Positions 19,447-28,619 of a stretch of DNA of 64,000 nt are shown piece by piece. The notes under the pieces were generated by a model, which did no database searches, was not told the DNA's origin, and worked only from the letters and a program-made list of their open reading frames with translations. Positions within the stretch are counted from its first letter, which is position 1, and the number at the start of each line of letters is the position of its first letter. The translations under genes were made by a program, and so were the position numbers. This DNA comes from Cylindrotheca closterium (Eukaryota; Bacillariophyta; Bacillariophyceae; Bacillariales; Bacillariaceae), in contig CAKOGP040001714.1 of NCBI GenBank assembly GCA_933822405.4, positions 248,001 through 312,000 of the forward strand. Direction: 5' to 3'.

Positions 19447-22400
19447 ATGGTGGCCAAAAAGTACCTTTGCAATGCTCCTCGTCAAGAAGTCTGGGATGAA
19501 AAGGTGGAAGCCATGTTGAAATCGCTTCGTGGGACTATGAAACAAAAACGTTCGTATCTCCGAAAGACGTTGAAGGGATTGCAGGCGGAACAGTGCGTAT
19601 ATACATAAGATTTGTTTGGAGGGTTCTCTGGCTTGAGTGTCAATTGGATCATAGTTCACTCACGTTCATTCCATTCCTGTTCTCTATTGTCTCCTTCTCG
19701 GTGTGCCTTGCGCTATCATTGAATGAAACCAATTGTACATCATGTTATCCAAAACACGTTGCTTTGATTCTTGATTGCGTAATATACAGCGGCCATGAAA
19801 AACGAAGCGGGCCTGGAAGAAAGTCCAATGCTTACTATGCGCTTACTTATTTTGAATACGCCTTGTACAAAGCTGGGGGAAGCATGGACGCCAATGATAG
19901 CAGCAGCAATAGTAGTAGTGAGATTGAAGAAGTAGAAGAGGATGCCAAACCAAAGGCAAAATCTGGCAAGTCCAAGGAAGCGGAAGAAGAAAGGACGACT
20001 GGAAGCACGGATTCTCAAGAGTTTCTTAGCGAACATAATGATTTATGTGACGTCTGTAACGAAGGTGGTGAATTGCTCTGCTGTAGCACTTGCAATTTGG
20101 TATTTCACTTGGGTTGCCTCCGGCCGGCACTCGCAGAATTACCCCAAGGAGACTGGTCCTGTCCCTATTGCATCTTGTCCGGAACCCCGGTTGTGATTCC
20201 CGGCAAGACCAAAGAACACTCGGTCAAGCGTAATTCGAAAATGTGGAAGGCAGCCGCAGTGGGAGTCCGACAAATGGGACGCTTGCGGGCAGTGGCCAAC
20301 CCAAACGACGAAAAGGATGATGGCTCGACAAGAGACGGAGATCCAACAACCCAGACACCCGCCAAGAAAAGTGTGGAAGAGGAGGAGGAAGTCAAGACAC
20401 CAACCGAGACCCCGAAACTACGAGGGAAACGATCCCGTCGTCAAGTCACTCTCTACGATCCCCAAGATGGTCCCGCCTCGGAATGGAAATCGGACGAAAA
20501 GTATGCGGCTGGTCAAGCAGAGGAAGAAGAAAAAGCACTACAAGAAATCAAAGAAAAAGAAAGAGAGCATCAGATGTCCAGGAAGCGAAGACGAATGGAA
20601 CGAAAGAAACAAGAAGAAGGAGAGGAATTCAGTCAAGAGAACGAAGAGGAGGAGGACGAAGATGGCGGCAGTACAGCTTCTGCCTTTTGCAAATTCTGCA
20701 ATGATGACAAGGCAATTCCACTTTGCGTCTTTTGCGGATGCCGTGTTTGTTTTGGCAAGAAGGACAAGGACAAGCTACTGTTGTGCGATGGCTGTGATGA
20801 AGAATACCACACATATTGCTTGAACCCGCCATTGACATCGCTTCCCAAAGGATCTGCTGCTTGGCATTGTCCCTCCTGTTCCAAAGAGAAGACCACCACT
20901 AGGACTCACAAGACAAGACGATCATCAGGTGCCACTGCCAAGGCTGCTGCGGCAGCAGCGGCTAGCCCACCAGCACCTTCACCAAAGTCTGCCAGCAAAC
21001 CCACTTCCACTGGACGGCCACGGGGAAGGCCGCCCAAGAATGCCTCTGCCAATTCTCCTGCCACTCCCGCTGCGACACCTACACCCAAACGCCGCGGTAG
21101 ACCACCAAAGTCAGCCACCAAGGTCGCACCACCTGTTGTGGAGACTCCAGTACCTCGGAAACGAGGGCGACCACCCAAGAATGCTTCCTCCACCACTCCG
21201 GGCAGTAGTGATTCCAAACGAAAGCAAACTCCACCCAGCAGTTCGAAAAGGGCCCGAATCACTCCTGCTCCCGCCCCGACTTCTTCTCCCATTAGTGCTG
21301 CTAGAAAGGTGACGACACTGCCATCCGTGGCTGCTGCAGACATTGTGAGTCGAAGCGGTAGAGTACTAAAGGCAACGAGCAAACAGCAAGCCCGAACGGA
21401 ACAACAGCAGCAACACCAAGTAGAACAAGAGAAGGCACATGCCATCAAAGAAAGGAACGAAGCCGCCAAGGCTCGGGCTGCCAGCGTGGCAAAGGCTGCC
21501 GAGGCGAAGAAGGCTGTTCCCGTTGCGCCTTCCGTTCAAGTGAAGCAAGCTCCACCGCAGCCCAAGCAACCTGTTGCAACAGCCGTGCAAAAGCCAGCAC
21601 CACCCACTGCTCAATCGACTTCAAATGCCGCTGCTCCGACACCAAAGCCAGCAACGACTCAACCACCGAAGAAAGCGCCTGTCCCTGTGCCAAAAGGTGC
21701 AACGCAATCTGGACCGGCACCTGTCGAACAAAAGCCAGCGGCGATCCCACCAAAGTCCACCAGTGTGACAAGTGACAAGCCGCAAGGGAATGAAGGTCCA
21801 GCAGCAATTAAAGTTGCCGCTGCGGCACCACCACCTTCCGCTACAGCTGGCTCTGCTCCAATGGTTGCCAACGCGGCTGCCAAGCCAGCCCCATCAGCAG
21901 CCATAGCAGCTGGAGTCACGAAGCCAGCAGCAACTCCAGTCACTAATGCTAATAGCAACAATGCTAATAGCAACAATAAGGCTCCCACCATTTGCATTAC
22001 GACCCGAGAGCCCCAAGGCAAATTGGAGATCCCCGTGGCACCCATTGTGGCAGCCGTCAAGAAGGTGGTCGCTGCCAATCCTCGTGCCAAGTTGGATGTT
22101 CCATCACTTGTCGCCAAGGCGATCCGGCAATCGGCAGCAGCAGCACGAGCCGACCTGGAGGACGATGATAGGCCATCTTCCACACCGGCCAAGGCTCCTC
22201 GGCGCAAACCAGGTGCTCGAGAATGTATGCAAATATCTCGTCGATTTGGATTACGAGTCATTCCACAAAAGTACATGGACACTCTTTTGGATTACTGTAC
22301 CAGAGGAAAAGTGGAGCACTTGATTCGCATGCGGGAACGCTTGGATGAACACTCGAGATTTTTGGAAGCCCAATTGGCAGGATTGGAAGCAGTCATTCGA

Positions 22401-22493
22401 GAGGTGGGCGAAACTGATGTTGTCGTTCCAGCACTTCCAGATCAACCGGAAAACAAGCCCAATAACGCACCAGTATCTCGACAAACTTTTTAG
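19447..22493 (+). CDS. PHD-finger and AT-hook chromatin protein
   Basis: Exon 1 (19447-19592) and exon 2 (19790-22493) join across a 197-bp intron (19593-19789, donor GTGCGT) in frame to give 949 residues. The first PHD finger is at about 133-177 ([13 protein letters not shown]...C4HC3 pattern). A second, extended zinc region is at 348-412, with [20 protein letters not shown] and CPSC. Three AT-hooks follow at about 457, 482 and 506 (RGRPPK cores), then a ~350-residue Ala/Pro/Lys-rich disordered stretch. The protein ends in a helical, Leu-rich domain ([12 protein letters not shown]). The first PHD resembles those that read unmodified histone H3 tails. A nuclear chromatin-regulator role is inferred from PHD plus AT-hooks; the C-terminal helical domain is unassigned. 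A short repeat, GCTAATAGCAACAAT, occurs in the coding DNA near 21950-21975. Confidence 0.85.
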
Positions 22494-22559
22494 AGTTAAC
22501 AAAAGATGCCATGACTGCGGCAATGAAGGTTACTGGGATAAGTAATTTGTATCCTTCAA

Positions 22560-22675
22560 AATTAAAATACAACTATTATTTATTAGGAGTACATAATAAA
22601 ATACAATTTTTGTATTCCAATAATTTCAATTTGAGCTGCCAATACAGAATATCATTTCGAGTCCATAATATAACA
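22560..22675 (-). repeat. Foldback repeat, copy 3 (inverted, diverged)
   Basis: The reverse complement reads GGACTCGAAATGATATTCTGTATTGG...ATTATTGGAATACAAAAATTGTATT, which aligns by eye with the left part of copy 1. It lies between the PHD gene and the DUF285 gene in the opposite orientation. Confidence 0.45.
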
Positions 22676-22721
22676 TTATGACTTTGTCATCTGAATCTCC
22701 ATCAATGAATTCTTCAATGGG

Positions 22722-25295
22722 ATGAACACGGGAGATATCATCACCTCGCTCTCATTTCCACACCTTTTAAACCGAGCGCTGAAGATGAAAGCCGATTGCT
22801 CGACCCTAATAGTTTACACTATGATAGCCATTATTCTCAATTTGGACTGTTCATCAGCGGCACCCAACGCTTATTGTTTTAACGAAAGAGACGAGCTATA
22901 TTCAGCAGTTCGGCAGTTTCATCAAGATAGTTGTTCAGACAGCAATAATTGCAACAACTTGATAGTCCAAAAATATGGCTGGCCCATGGGATCTTGGTGC
23001 GTCTCCAATGTCAATTCCATGAACCAAATGTTTACTTCTCTCTCGACCTTCAATGATGACATCTCTGCTTGGGATACTTCCAAGGTTACAGACATGAGCT
23101 ATATGTTTTATAATGGGAGAACCTTCAACCGAGACTTGTCGTTATGGAATACGTCAAAAGTTACCAACATGGAACACATGTTTCATTCTGCCCAAGCATT
23201 CAATCAAAATATTGGGAGGTGGGATACCTCCCAAGTGACTTCCATGTCGAACATGTTTAATTCTGCACAAGAATTCAATAAAGACTTGTCAGAGTGGGAT
23301 ACATCCCACGTCACAGCCATGAATAGCATGTTTGCAGATGCCCCAGGCTTTAATCAGCCTATTGGCAAATGGAATACCTCCCAAGTCACAACGATGCAAA
23401 TCATGTTCTCCAGGGCAAGATCCTTCGATCAAGATTTGTCAGAATGGGACGTCTCTGCCGTTAGAGACATGTTTCAAATGTTCTATTTTGCAGAAGCATT
23501 CAATCGACCTCTCAACAAATGGAATACACCACAAGTTGTCGACATGAGAAACATGTTTCGTGGTGCCAAAGTATTCAATCAAGATATTTCATCATGGGAT
23601 ACCTCACAAGTTCTGAATATGGGCAGCATGTTCAATCAAGCTCATGTATTCAATCAACCCCTCAACAGTTGGAATACTAAGTCTGTGCTAAAAATGGAGG
23701 AAATGTTTTCGCAAGCCACAGCCTTTAATCAACCTCTTGGCGATTGGAATACGGCGAAAGTCAGTGTAATGAGGAGAATGTTTTACAATGCAACCTCCTT
23801 TGATCAGGACCTTTCGTCTTGGAACATTTCTTCCGTCACAAGGATGTCTGGGATGTTTGAAGGTGCGACTTCGTTTGATCAAATGCAAGTGTGCAATTGG
23901 GGTGACGACTGGAGAAGCAACTTTGAATCCTTGTGTAATAATACTGCAACGGCTCCTCCAACATCATTTGGTGATTCAGCAACAGCTCCTCCAACATTGG
24001 ACGACAACGGCGAACCGGACGATAACGGAAACGGCGTCCCTTGCACCTCAGACTGTAAGTGCTTTGAAAGTCGCGACGAGTTGAAGGAAGCTGTGGATGG
24101 ATATGTCGCGAGTGATTGTACGAGTGTTGCTCGTTCCTCCACTGGTTTGCCATGCTCCGCGAAGGAAGCGATAGCGGCAATATACGGGGCGTCCATGGGA
24201 TCTTGGTGTGTGTCCTCAGTGAATGACATGTCATACCTGTTTGCGTCCATGACAAAATTCAATGAAGACATATCAGACTGGGATGTGTCGTCCGTTGTGA
24301 CAATGGAGGGTATGTTTCAAAATGCCGCGGCATTTGATCAAGACTTGTCATTGTGGAATGTATCTTTGGTCACAACCACGAACGGCATGTTTGAGGGTGC
24401 AGTATCCTTTCAACTAGACAGCCTGTGTTCTTCTAGTAGTGCCAATAAGTGGAAGGAATTACTGGACTTGCAGCAGTGTCGCCCCACGAGTGCAGCTGAG
24501 TGTAGCTTTTGCTTCAAAGATGACGAAGTTGCTGACTTGACTGACGCCACGCCAAAGGTGGGTTCCATTACACGCTCCTGTTTGGATCTAAAGGCTGAGT
24601 TTGAAATCCGAAAGGAGAGCCTCAGCAAGGATGGGGCCGAAGAGCAGTGCATTGAATTTCAATCGGAGGGATATCTAACTGGTTGCTGCAACCAATTCAA
24701 CCCATCAGACATTTGTGGACGCTGCTTTGATGGTAGTATTTCTGGTGATAACCGAAACGATCCCCCTTTCACTCGGAGGTGCAAGTCCTTTGAAAGTAGC
24801 ATTGAATTGAAGGATGTCGTGACTCTGTTTGTAACGAGCGACTGCACCAGTGTTGCTCGTTCCTCCTCCGATGGCGTGTCTTCTTGCTTCGACAAGGAAG
24901 CGATAGCGGCAATTTACGGGGCGTCCATGGGATCTTGGTGTGTGTCCTCAGTGAATGACATGTCATACCTGTTTGCGTCCATGACAAAATTCAATGAAGA
25001 CATATCGGACTGGGACGTGTCATCCGTGGTGACAATGGAGGGTATGTTTCAAAATGCCGCGGCATTTGATCAAGACATATCATTATGGAATGTATCTTTG
25101 GTCACAAATATGGACGGCATGTTTGAGGGTGCAATATCCTTCCAACTGGACAGCCTGTGTTCTTCTAGTAGTTCCAAGTGGAAGGAACTATTGGACTGTT
25201 GGCAGCAGTGTGCCCCCGAGAGTGGCGGAGCTGCAATCGAAACTTTTGGCATTCTTGCCTTTGCTGGATTATTCTTATTTTGTGCCTTGATTTGA
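22722..25295 (+). CDS. BspA-like/DUF285 repeat surface protein, probably lipid- or GPI-anchored
   Basis: An 857-residue protein. A hydrophobic signal segment follows the internal Met at 22785 (MKADCSTLIVYTMIAIIL), so either that ATG or 22722 is the start. About eleven ~33-residue DUF285 repeats follow, with pattern W(D/N)TSxVTxMxxMFxxAxxFNQ(D/P)(I/L). After a Pro/Thr linker come two further blocks that are near-identical to each other, each starting GSWCVSSVNDMSYLF. The C terminus is a hydrophobic helix (FGILAFAGLFLFCALI) after small residues, suggesting a GPI anchor or a membrane stem. Such repeats form right-handed leucine-rich-like solenoids and are common on microbial and diatom cell surfaces, often in adhesion. 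The function here is not known. Confidence 0.85.
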   Translation: MNTGDIITSLSFPHLLNRALKMKADCSTLIVYTMIAIILNLDCSSAAPNAYCFNERDELYSAVRQFHQDSCSDSNNCNNLIVQKYGWPMGSWCVSNVNSMNQMFTSLSTFNDDISAWDTSKVTDMSYMFYNGRTFNRDLSLWNTSKVTNMEHMFHSAQAFNQNIGRWDTSQVTSMSNMFNSAQEFNKDLSEWDTSHVTAMNSMFADAPGFNQPIGKWNTSQVTTMQIMFSRARSFDQDLSEWDVSAVRDMFQMFYFAEAFNRPLNKWNTPQVVDMRNMFRGAKVFNQDISSWDTSQVLNMGSMFNQAHVFNQPLNSWNTKSVLKMEEMFSQATAFNQPLGDWNTAKVSVMRRMFYNATSFDQDLSSWNISSVTRMSGMFEGATSFDQMQVCNWGDDWRSNFESLCNNTATAPPTSFGDSATAPPTLDDNGEPDDNGNGVPCTSDCKCFESRDELKEAVDGYVASDCTSVARSSTGLPCSAKEAIAAIYGASMGSWCVSSVNDMSYLFASMTKFNEDISDWDVSSVVTMEGMFQNAAAFDQDLSLWNVSLVTTTNGMFEGAVSFQLDSLCSSSSANKWKELLDLQQCRPTSAAECSFCFKDDEVADLTDATPKVGSITRSCLDLKAEFEIRKESLSKDGAEEQCIEFQSEGYLTGCCNQFNPSDICGRCFDGSISGDNRNDPPFTRRCKSFESSIELKDVVTLFVTSDCTSVARSSSDGVSSCFDKEAIAAIYGASMGSWCVSSVNDMSYLFASMTKFNEDISDWDVSSVVTMEGMFQNAAAFDQDISLWNVSLVTNMDGMFEGAISFQLDSLCSSSSSKWKELLDCWQQCAPESGGAAIETFGILAFAGLFLFCALI

Positions 25296-25404
25296 ATGAG
25301 TTTAGTTGCTAGGGGAGGACACAAGATCTGTACCGGTAGGTGGAGGTCAGTTGGAAACCAGCCTAACTCTTTGGATCATGTTCTCTTTCCTACTGTAGAT
25401 TAAA

Positions 25405-28209
25405 ATGATTAAAAACAAAGGCCTCAATTGCGTATTCCAATATCTCATGTCAAAATACGAAATTGGAACTGAAAGGTTCCTAATAAAACTCGCACATACC
25501 TCCGGTAACGGTATCATCCAGCACAATGACATGAGAAAAAAGAGTCCAAGATTCTTCTCAAGATGCTTTCCGCTATCAAGATTCAACAAACTAGTTATTC
25601 TCCTCTTTGCAGTAACCGTTTGGAATCACCACCAAGACTTTCAAGATTTTTCACATCGTAACGATGACTTTGAATCATCGGGACGAGACTTGCATCATCG
25701 AGCGGAGGTATCAAGCATAAACCAAGCTGGATTACAAGTAGACTTACAAGACCCAGCTAGAGAACACATCAGTGAGAAGAACACGTATGTAGGAGGCAAG
25801 GCTTCTCAAACCAAGTTGAAGAATACAGATGATGTTGTTACTCCAAAGAAGCCGACATCCAAACAAGTTGTATCCGAAGCATTATGCTCTGGGCAAAACC
25901 CCAAGCCAGAAGTTTCGGTTTGGATTCCAGCTTCGCCAGATCAATCAATTGCAAGTCGATTGCAAATGTCTGTTGGTGACATATCAGATGTGCCTCCAGC
26001 AAATAATGCTGAAGAGAACTCATCGGACGGAACCAAAAATGTGGCAAACGAGTTATGCCCATTGCCAACAAGCCAAGTAAATATCATCAGCAAGTGTACG
26101 CATTGGATACTGCAATCATTGGATGCCAACGGTAATCCTAAAACAGTTGGTGGAGATGAATTTTATGTGACCTATCACGATTACCTGTTGGAGACCACCA
26201 ACAATGTCAATGCCACCTCCCGACCTCCTCCACCAGCTGCTGTTGCAAAGATACAAGACTTTTCCAATGGCACCTATCTACTCAAATTTATTGAATCGCC
26301 ATTTCTTCCAAGCTGGCAGCATGGACACCTCTTGAATGGAACCATTTCAGTTACATTTCAATACACTTGTGGAATGGGATCATGGAGCCCACCAACCAAA
26401 GAACGATGGAAATCTAGCGGGGCCGTCGGAGTGACACACTCGTATTATCCAGTGCAGCTGGCACCTCCAAAAATGCAGCCATTTGAGCCTCCTACCATGC
26501 ACATGGATTGGGAAGAATCATCATCGAGCAATGATTCCAAATTTTCAGCATCCCCAAGAACAAGATTGTACTTGGACTGGACTAGCACTTCAATTTCGGA
26601 CTCTGAAATCTCCAGTGCGAAATTAAACGAATCATCATCGTACAAGGAGCCACATATCCTGGCGTTTGGCGATTCATTGATGCAGCAGTTCGTCAAGTCA
26701 TGGAAGCAGACCGAAATTCCAAATGTGGGAATGCCGCTCAACACGACGACAGTCAAGGACTGGATTCAGCTTTTGGAACGACGTTTGGGGTCCAAATTGA
26801 AGGCACTAACTAGTGGAAGCAAAGCAGAGACGACAAGCGTGGCTTTGATTGTAGGCAGTTCGACCTGGGATCTTCTCGAAGCACAATCTGCTGATGGATG
26901 GGAAGATCATGCATCCGCAATGAAAACCTTGATTGGTTTCATTCAAGAGCATTACTTGAGTAAATCCAAGAACCTTCGGCTGTTTTGGAAGTCGCCGACG
27001 GCAATGCACATTCATATTCCACTCCTGGAGAATGAAGGATTACAGAAAGACGACGACGGTGGCCGTTTGACAAAGCTTAATAAGCGCATCAAGTACATGA
27101 GCACCTCACGGTCCGATGAATTGTATGCAGTGCAAAAGAAGGTCTGTACTTTTTTAAAGACTCCGTTCCTGGATGTCTATGAAACAAGCTATCTATCGGC
27201 CCATCACACTCAGGTTGGAGATGGTCGTCATTACGACGAAGAATTCAATCGATACACACTCCAATCCTTTTTCAAATACACCACCGTGGAGCATTTCTGG
27301 TATCGATACCAATGGAAGATACTTTCCAACTCTAAATCCAATCGCATCTTGAGTGTTTGGTACTGTCCCGATTCTTGGTTGGACGCGATTCAAGCAGTAC
27401 TCTTGGCGGCAGTGACCAATCGACAGTTGGAGTTTGATCCTACGAGGGCGTGCGATGGCTGGAAGAACTACGAGCCATACCTGTTGCAACGGGGCCTCGA
27501 ACATTCCTTGGAAAGCACTACAGGCAACAAGAAGCATGCGGCGAAACTGGAAGGAAAGCTTCCATTTCCACTTTCATTGGACGCGCTGGTGGAACACAGC
27601 TGGATTCCAAATAGCATTGGGAGTCCATCGTATCAAGTCGCCATGGAAGCATTTGAGGAAGGTCCCAGCTATTTGTACGGAATGATTTGGTATAACCTCC
27701 TGTGCAAGAGTAGCTCATTGAGTCAGGCCGATGATCAACGACAAGCCGCCTTCCAGAATTCCAACGATCACCTTGTTCTTTCGGTCTCCAATGACAGTGG
27801 GCAAGGAGACATTCGCAGGTGTGTTTCCGAGAAACTATTGCAGGCTTTAGGTAATCTGAAGGGAAGACAAGACGCGGTCAAGCTGGGATGTAAGGTGCTC
27901 TTCACCTTTGAGCAAGACAGGAAATTGTGGAAAGAAACTCTTCAGAACGAGTACAACTGTACCGCTGAGCTCTTGCCTTTGACAGGAACGGCTATTGGGA
28001 GCGAGATCCATAATGGCCAATCCAGTGTTGAGAAAACACTGATTTGGCATCAAGCTCATGCGATAGCAAAAATGGCAAAGGATGGGTACATTGCTCGATG
28101 TGATGAACCTGATGACATTCTATTCAATAGTTTGGTGCACTACATTCGAGCAAAGGAGGGACGAGAAAACCACCTTTCGCCGATAGAAGAATGGGCTTGT
28201 TGTATCTGA
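25405..28209 (+). CDS. Type II membrane protein with SGNH-type (PC-esterase-like) domain and possible glycosyltransferase-like C terminus
   Basis: A 934-residue, single-exon protein. A membrane helix lies at about 62-75 (KLVILLFAVTVW) after a basic cytoplasmic end; an alternative start is the Met at 25531. The lumenal part begins with a beta-rich segment (about 200-350: THWILQSLD, FYVTYHDYLLE, FQYTCGMGSW) like the N-terminal region of NXPE proteins. A GDS motif (ILAFGDSLMQQF, about 421) and a D-x-x-H-like GDGRHY at about 606 then mark an SGNH/PC-esterase fold, found in enzymes that acylate or deacylate wall polysaccharides. The last 300 residues (SWLDAIQAVLLAAVTNRQLEF, SNDSGQGDIRRC) vaguely resemble fucosyltransferase-like Rossmann proteins; that is weak. 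A Golgi role in glycan modification is inferred. Confidence 0.65.
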   Translation: MIKNKGLNCVFQYLMSKYEIGTERFLIKLAHTSGNGIIQHNDMRKKSPRFFSRCFPLSRFNKLVILLFAVTVWNHHQDFQDFSHRNDDFESSGRDLHHRAEVSSINQAGLQVDLQDPAREHISEKNTYVGGKASQTKLKNTDDVVTPKKPTSKQVVSEALCSGQNPKPEVSVWIPASPDQSIASRLQMSVGDISDVPPANNAEENSSDGTKNVANELCPLPTSQVNIISKCTHWILQSLDANGNPKTVGGDEFYVTYHDYLLETTNNVNATSRPPPPAAVAKIQDFSNGTYLLKFIESPFLPSWQHGHLLNGTISVTFQYTCGMGSWSPPTKERWKSSGAVGVTHSYYPVQLAPPKMQPFEPPTMHMDWEESSSSNDSKFSASPRTRLYLDWTSTSISDSEISSAKLNESSSYKEPHILAFGDSLMQQFVKSWKQTEIPNVGMPLNTTTVKDWIQLLERRLGSKLKALTSGSKAETTSVALIVGSSTWDLLEAQSADGWEDHASAMKTLIGFIQEHYLSKSKNLRLFWKSPTAMHIHIPLLENEGLQKDDDGGRLTKLNKRIKYMSTSRSDELYAVQKKVCTFLKTPFLDVYETSYLSAHHTQVGDGRHYDEEFNRYTLQSFFKYTTVEHFWYRYQWKILSNSKSNRILSVWYCPDSWLDAIQAVLLAAVTNRQLEFDPTRACDGWKNYEPYLLQRGLEHSLESTTGNKKHAAKLEGKLPFPLSLDALVEHSWIPNSIGSPSYQVAMEAFEEGPSYLYGMIWYNLLCKSSSLSQADDQRQAAFQNSNDHLVLSVSNDSGQGDIRRCVSEKLLQALGNLKGRQDAVKLGCKVLFTFEQDRKLWKETLQNEYNCTAELLPLTGTAIGSEIHNGQSSVEKTLIWHQAHAIAKMAKDGYIARCDEPDDILFNSLVHYIRAKEGRENHLSPIEEWACCI

Positions 28210-28619
28210 AGAAAGTTGTACTATAGCCATACATTTGTCTCATAATATCAGTTGGTAGTTTCCCGATGAGAAGATGACCAGCAATTCTAACTAGACTCTT
28301 GTTCGACCGAAGGATCATAGTTCGACCTGTCGTTTTCACATTGCTACACTTTTCGTTTTATATTGGTGTTGTTTCAATATCTATTGGCTCAGAAAAGAAG
28401 TGCATCTGGGCTGTGCATTTGAGTACACCATCGGTCCCTGTACACTGCGACCTGTGCAACAGTGATTGATTGACAATGCGATTGCTACAGTATACTCGTA
28501 TGATTGACAAAAAATAAAGAACAAAAATTGAAAATTGAACAGGACGTCTGGCCATCATCCGCCTGATGCCCATCATTCAATATTCCAATCAATGATGAAC
28601 TCAAAAAAACGGTTCAACG
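28210..28619. other. Intergenic gap, no gene
   Basis: About 410 bp between two plus-strand genes. It holds the 3' region of the SGNH-type gene and the presumed promoter of the DEAH helicase. No conserved element or open frame of note. Confidence 0.4.
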
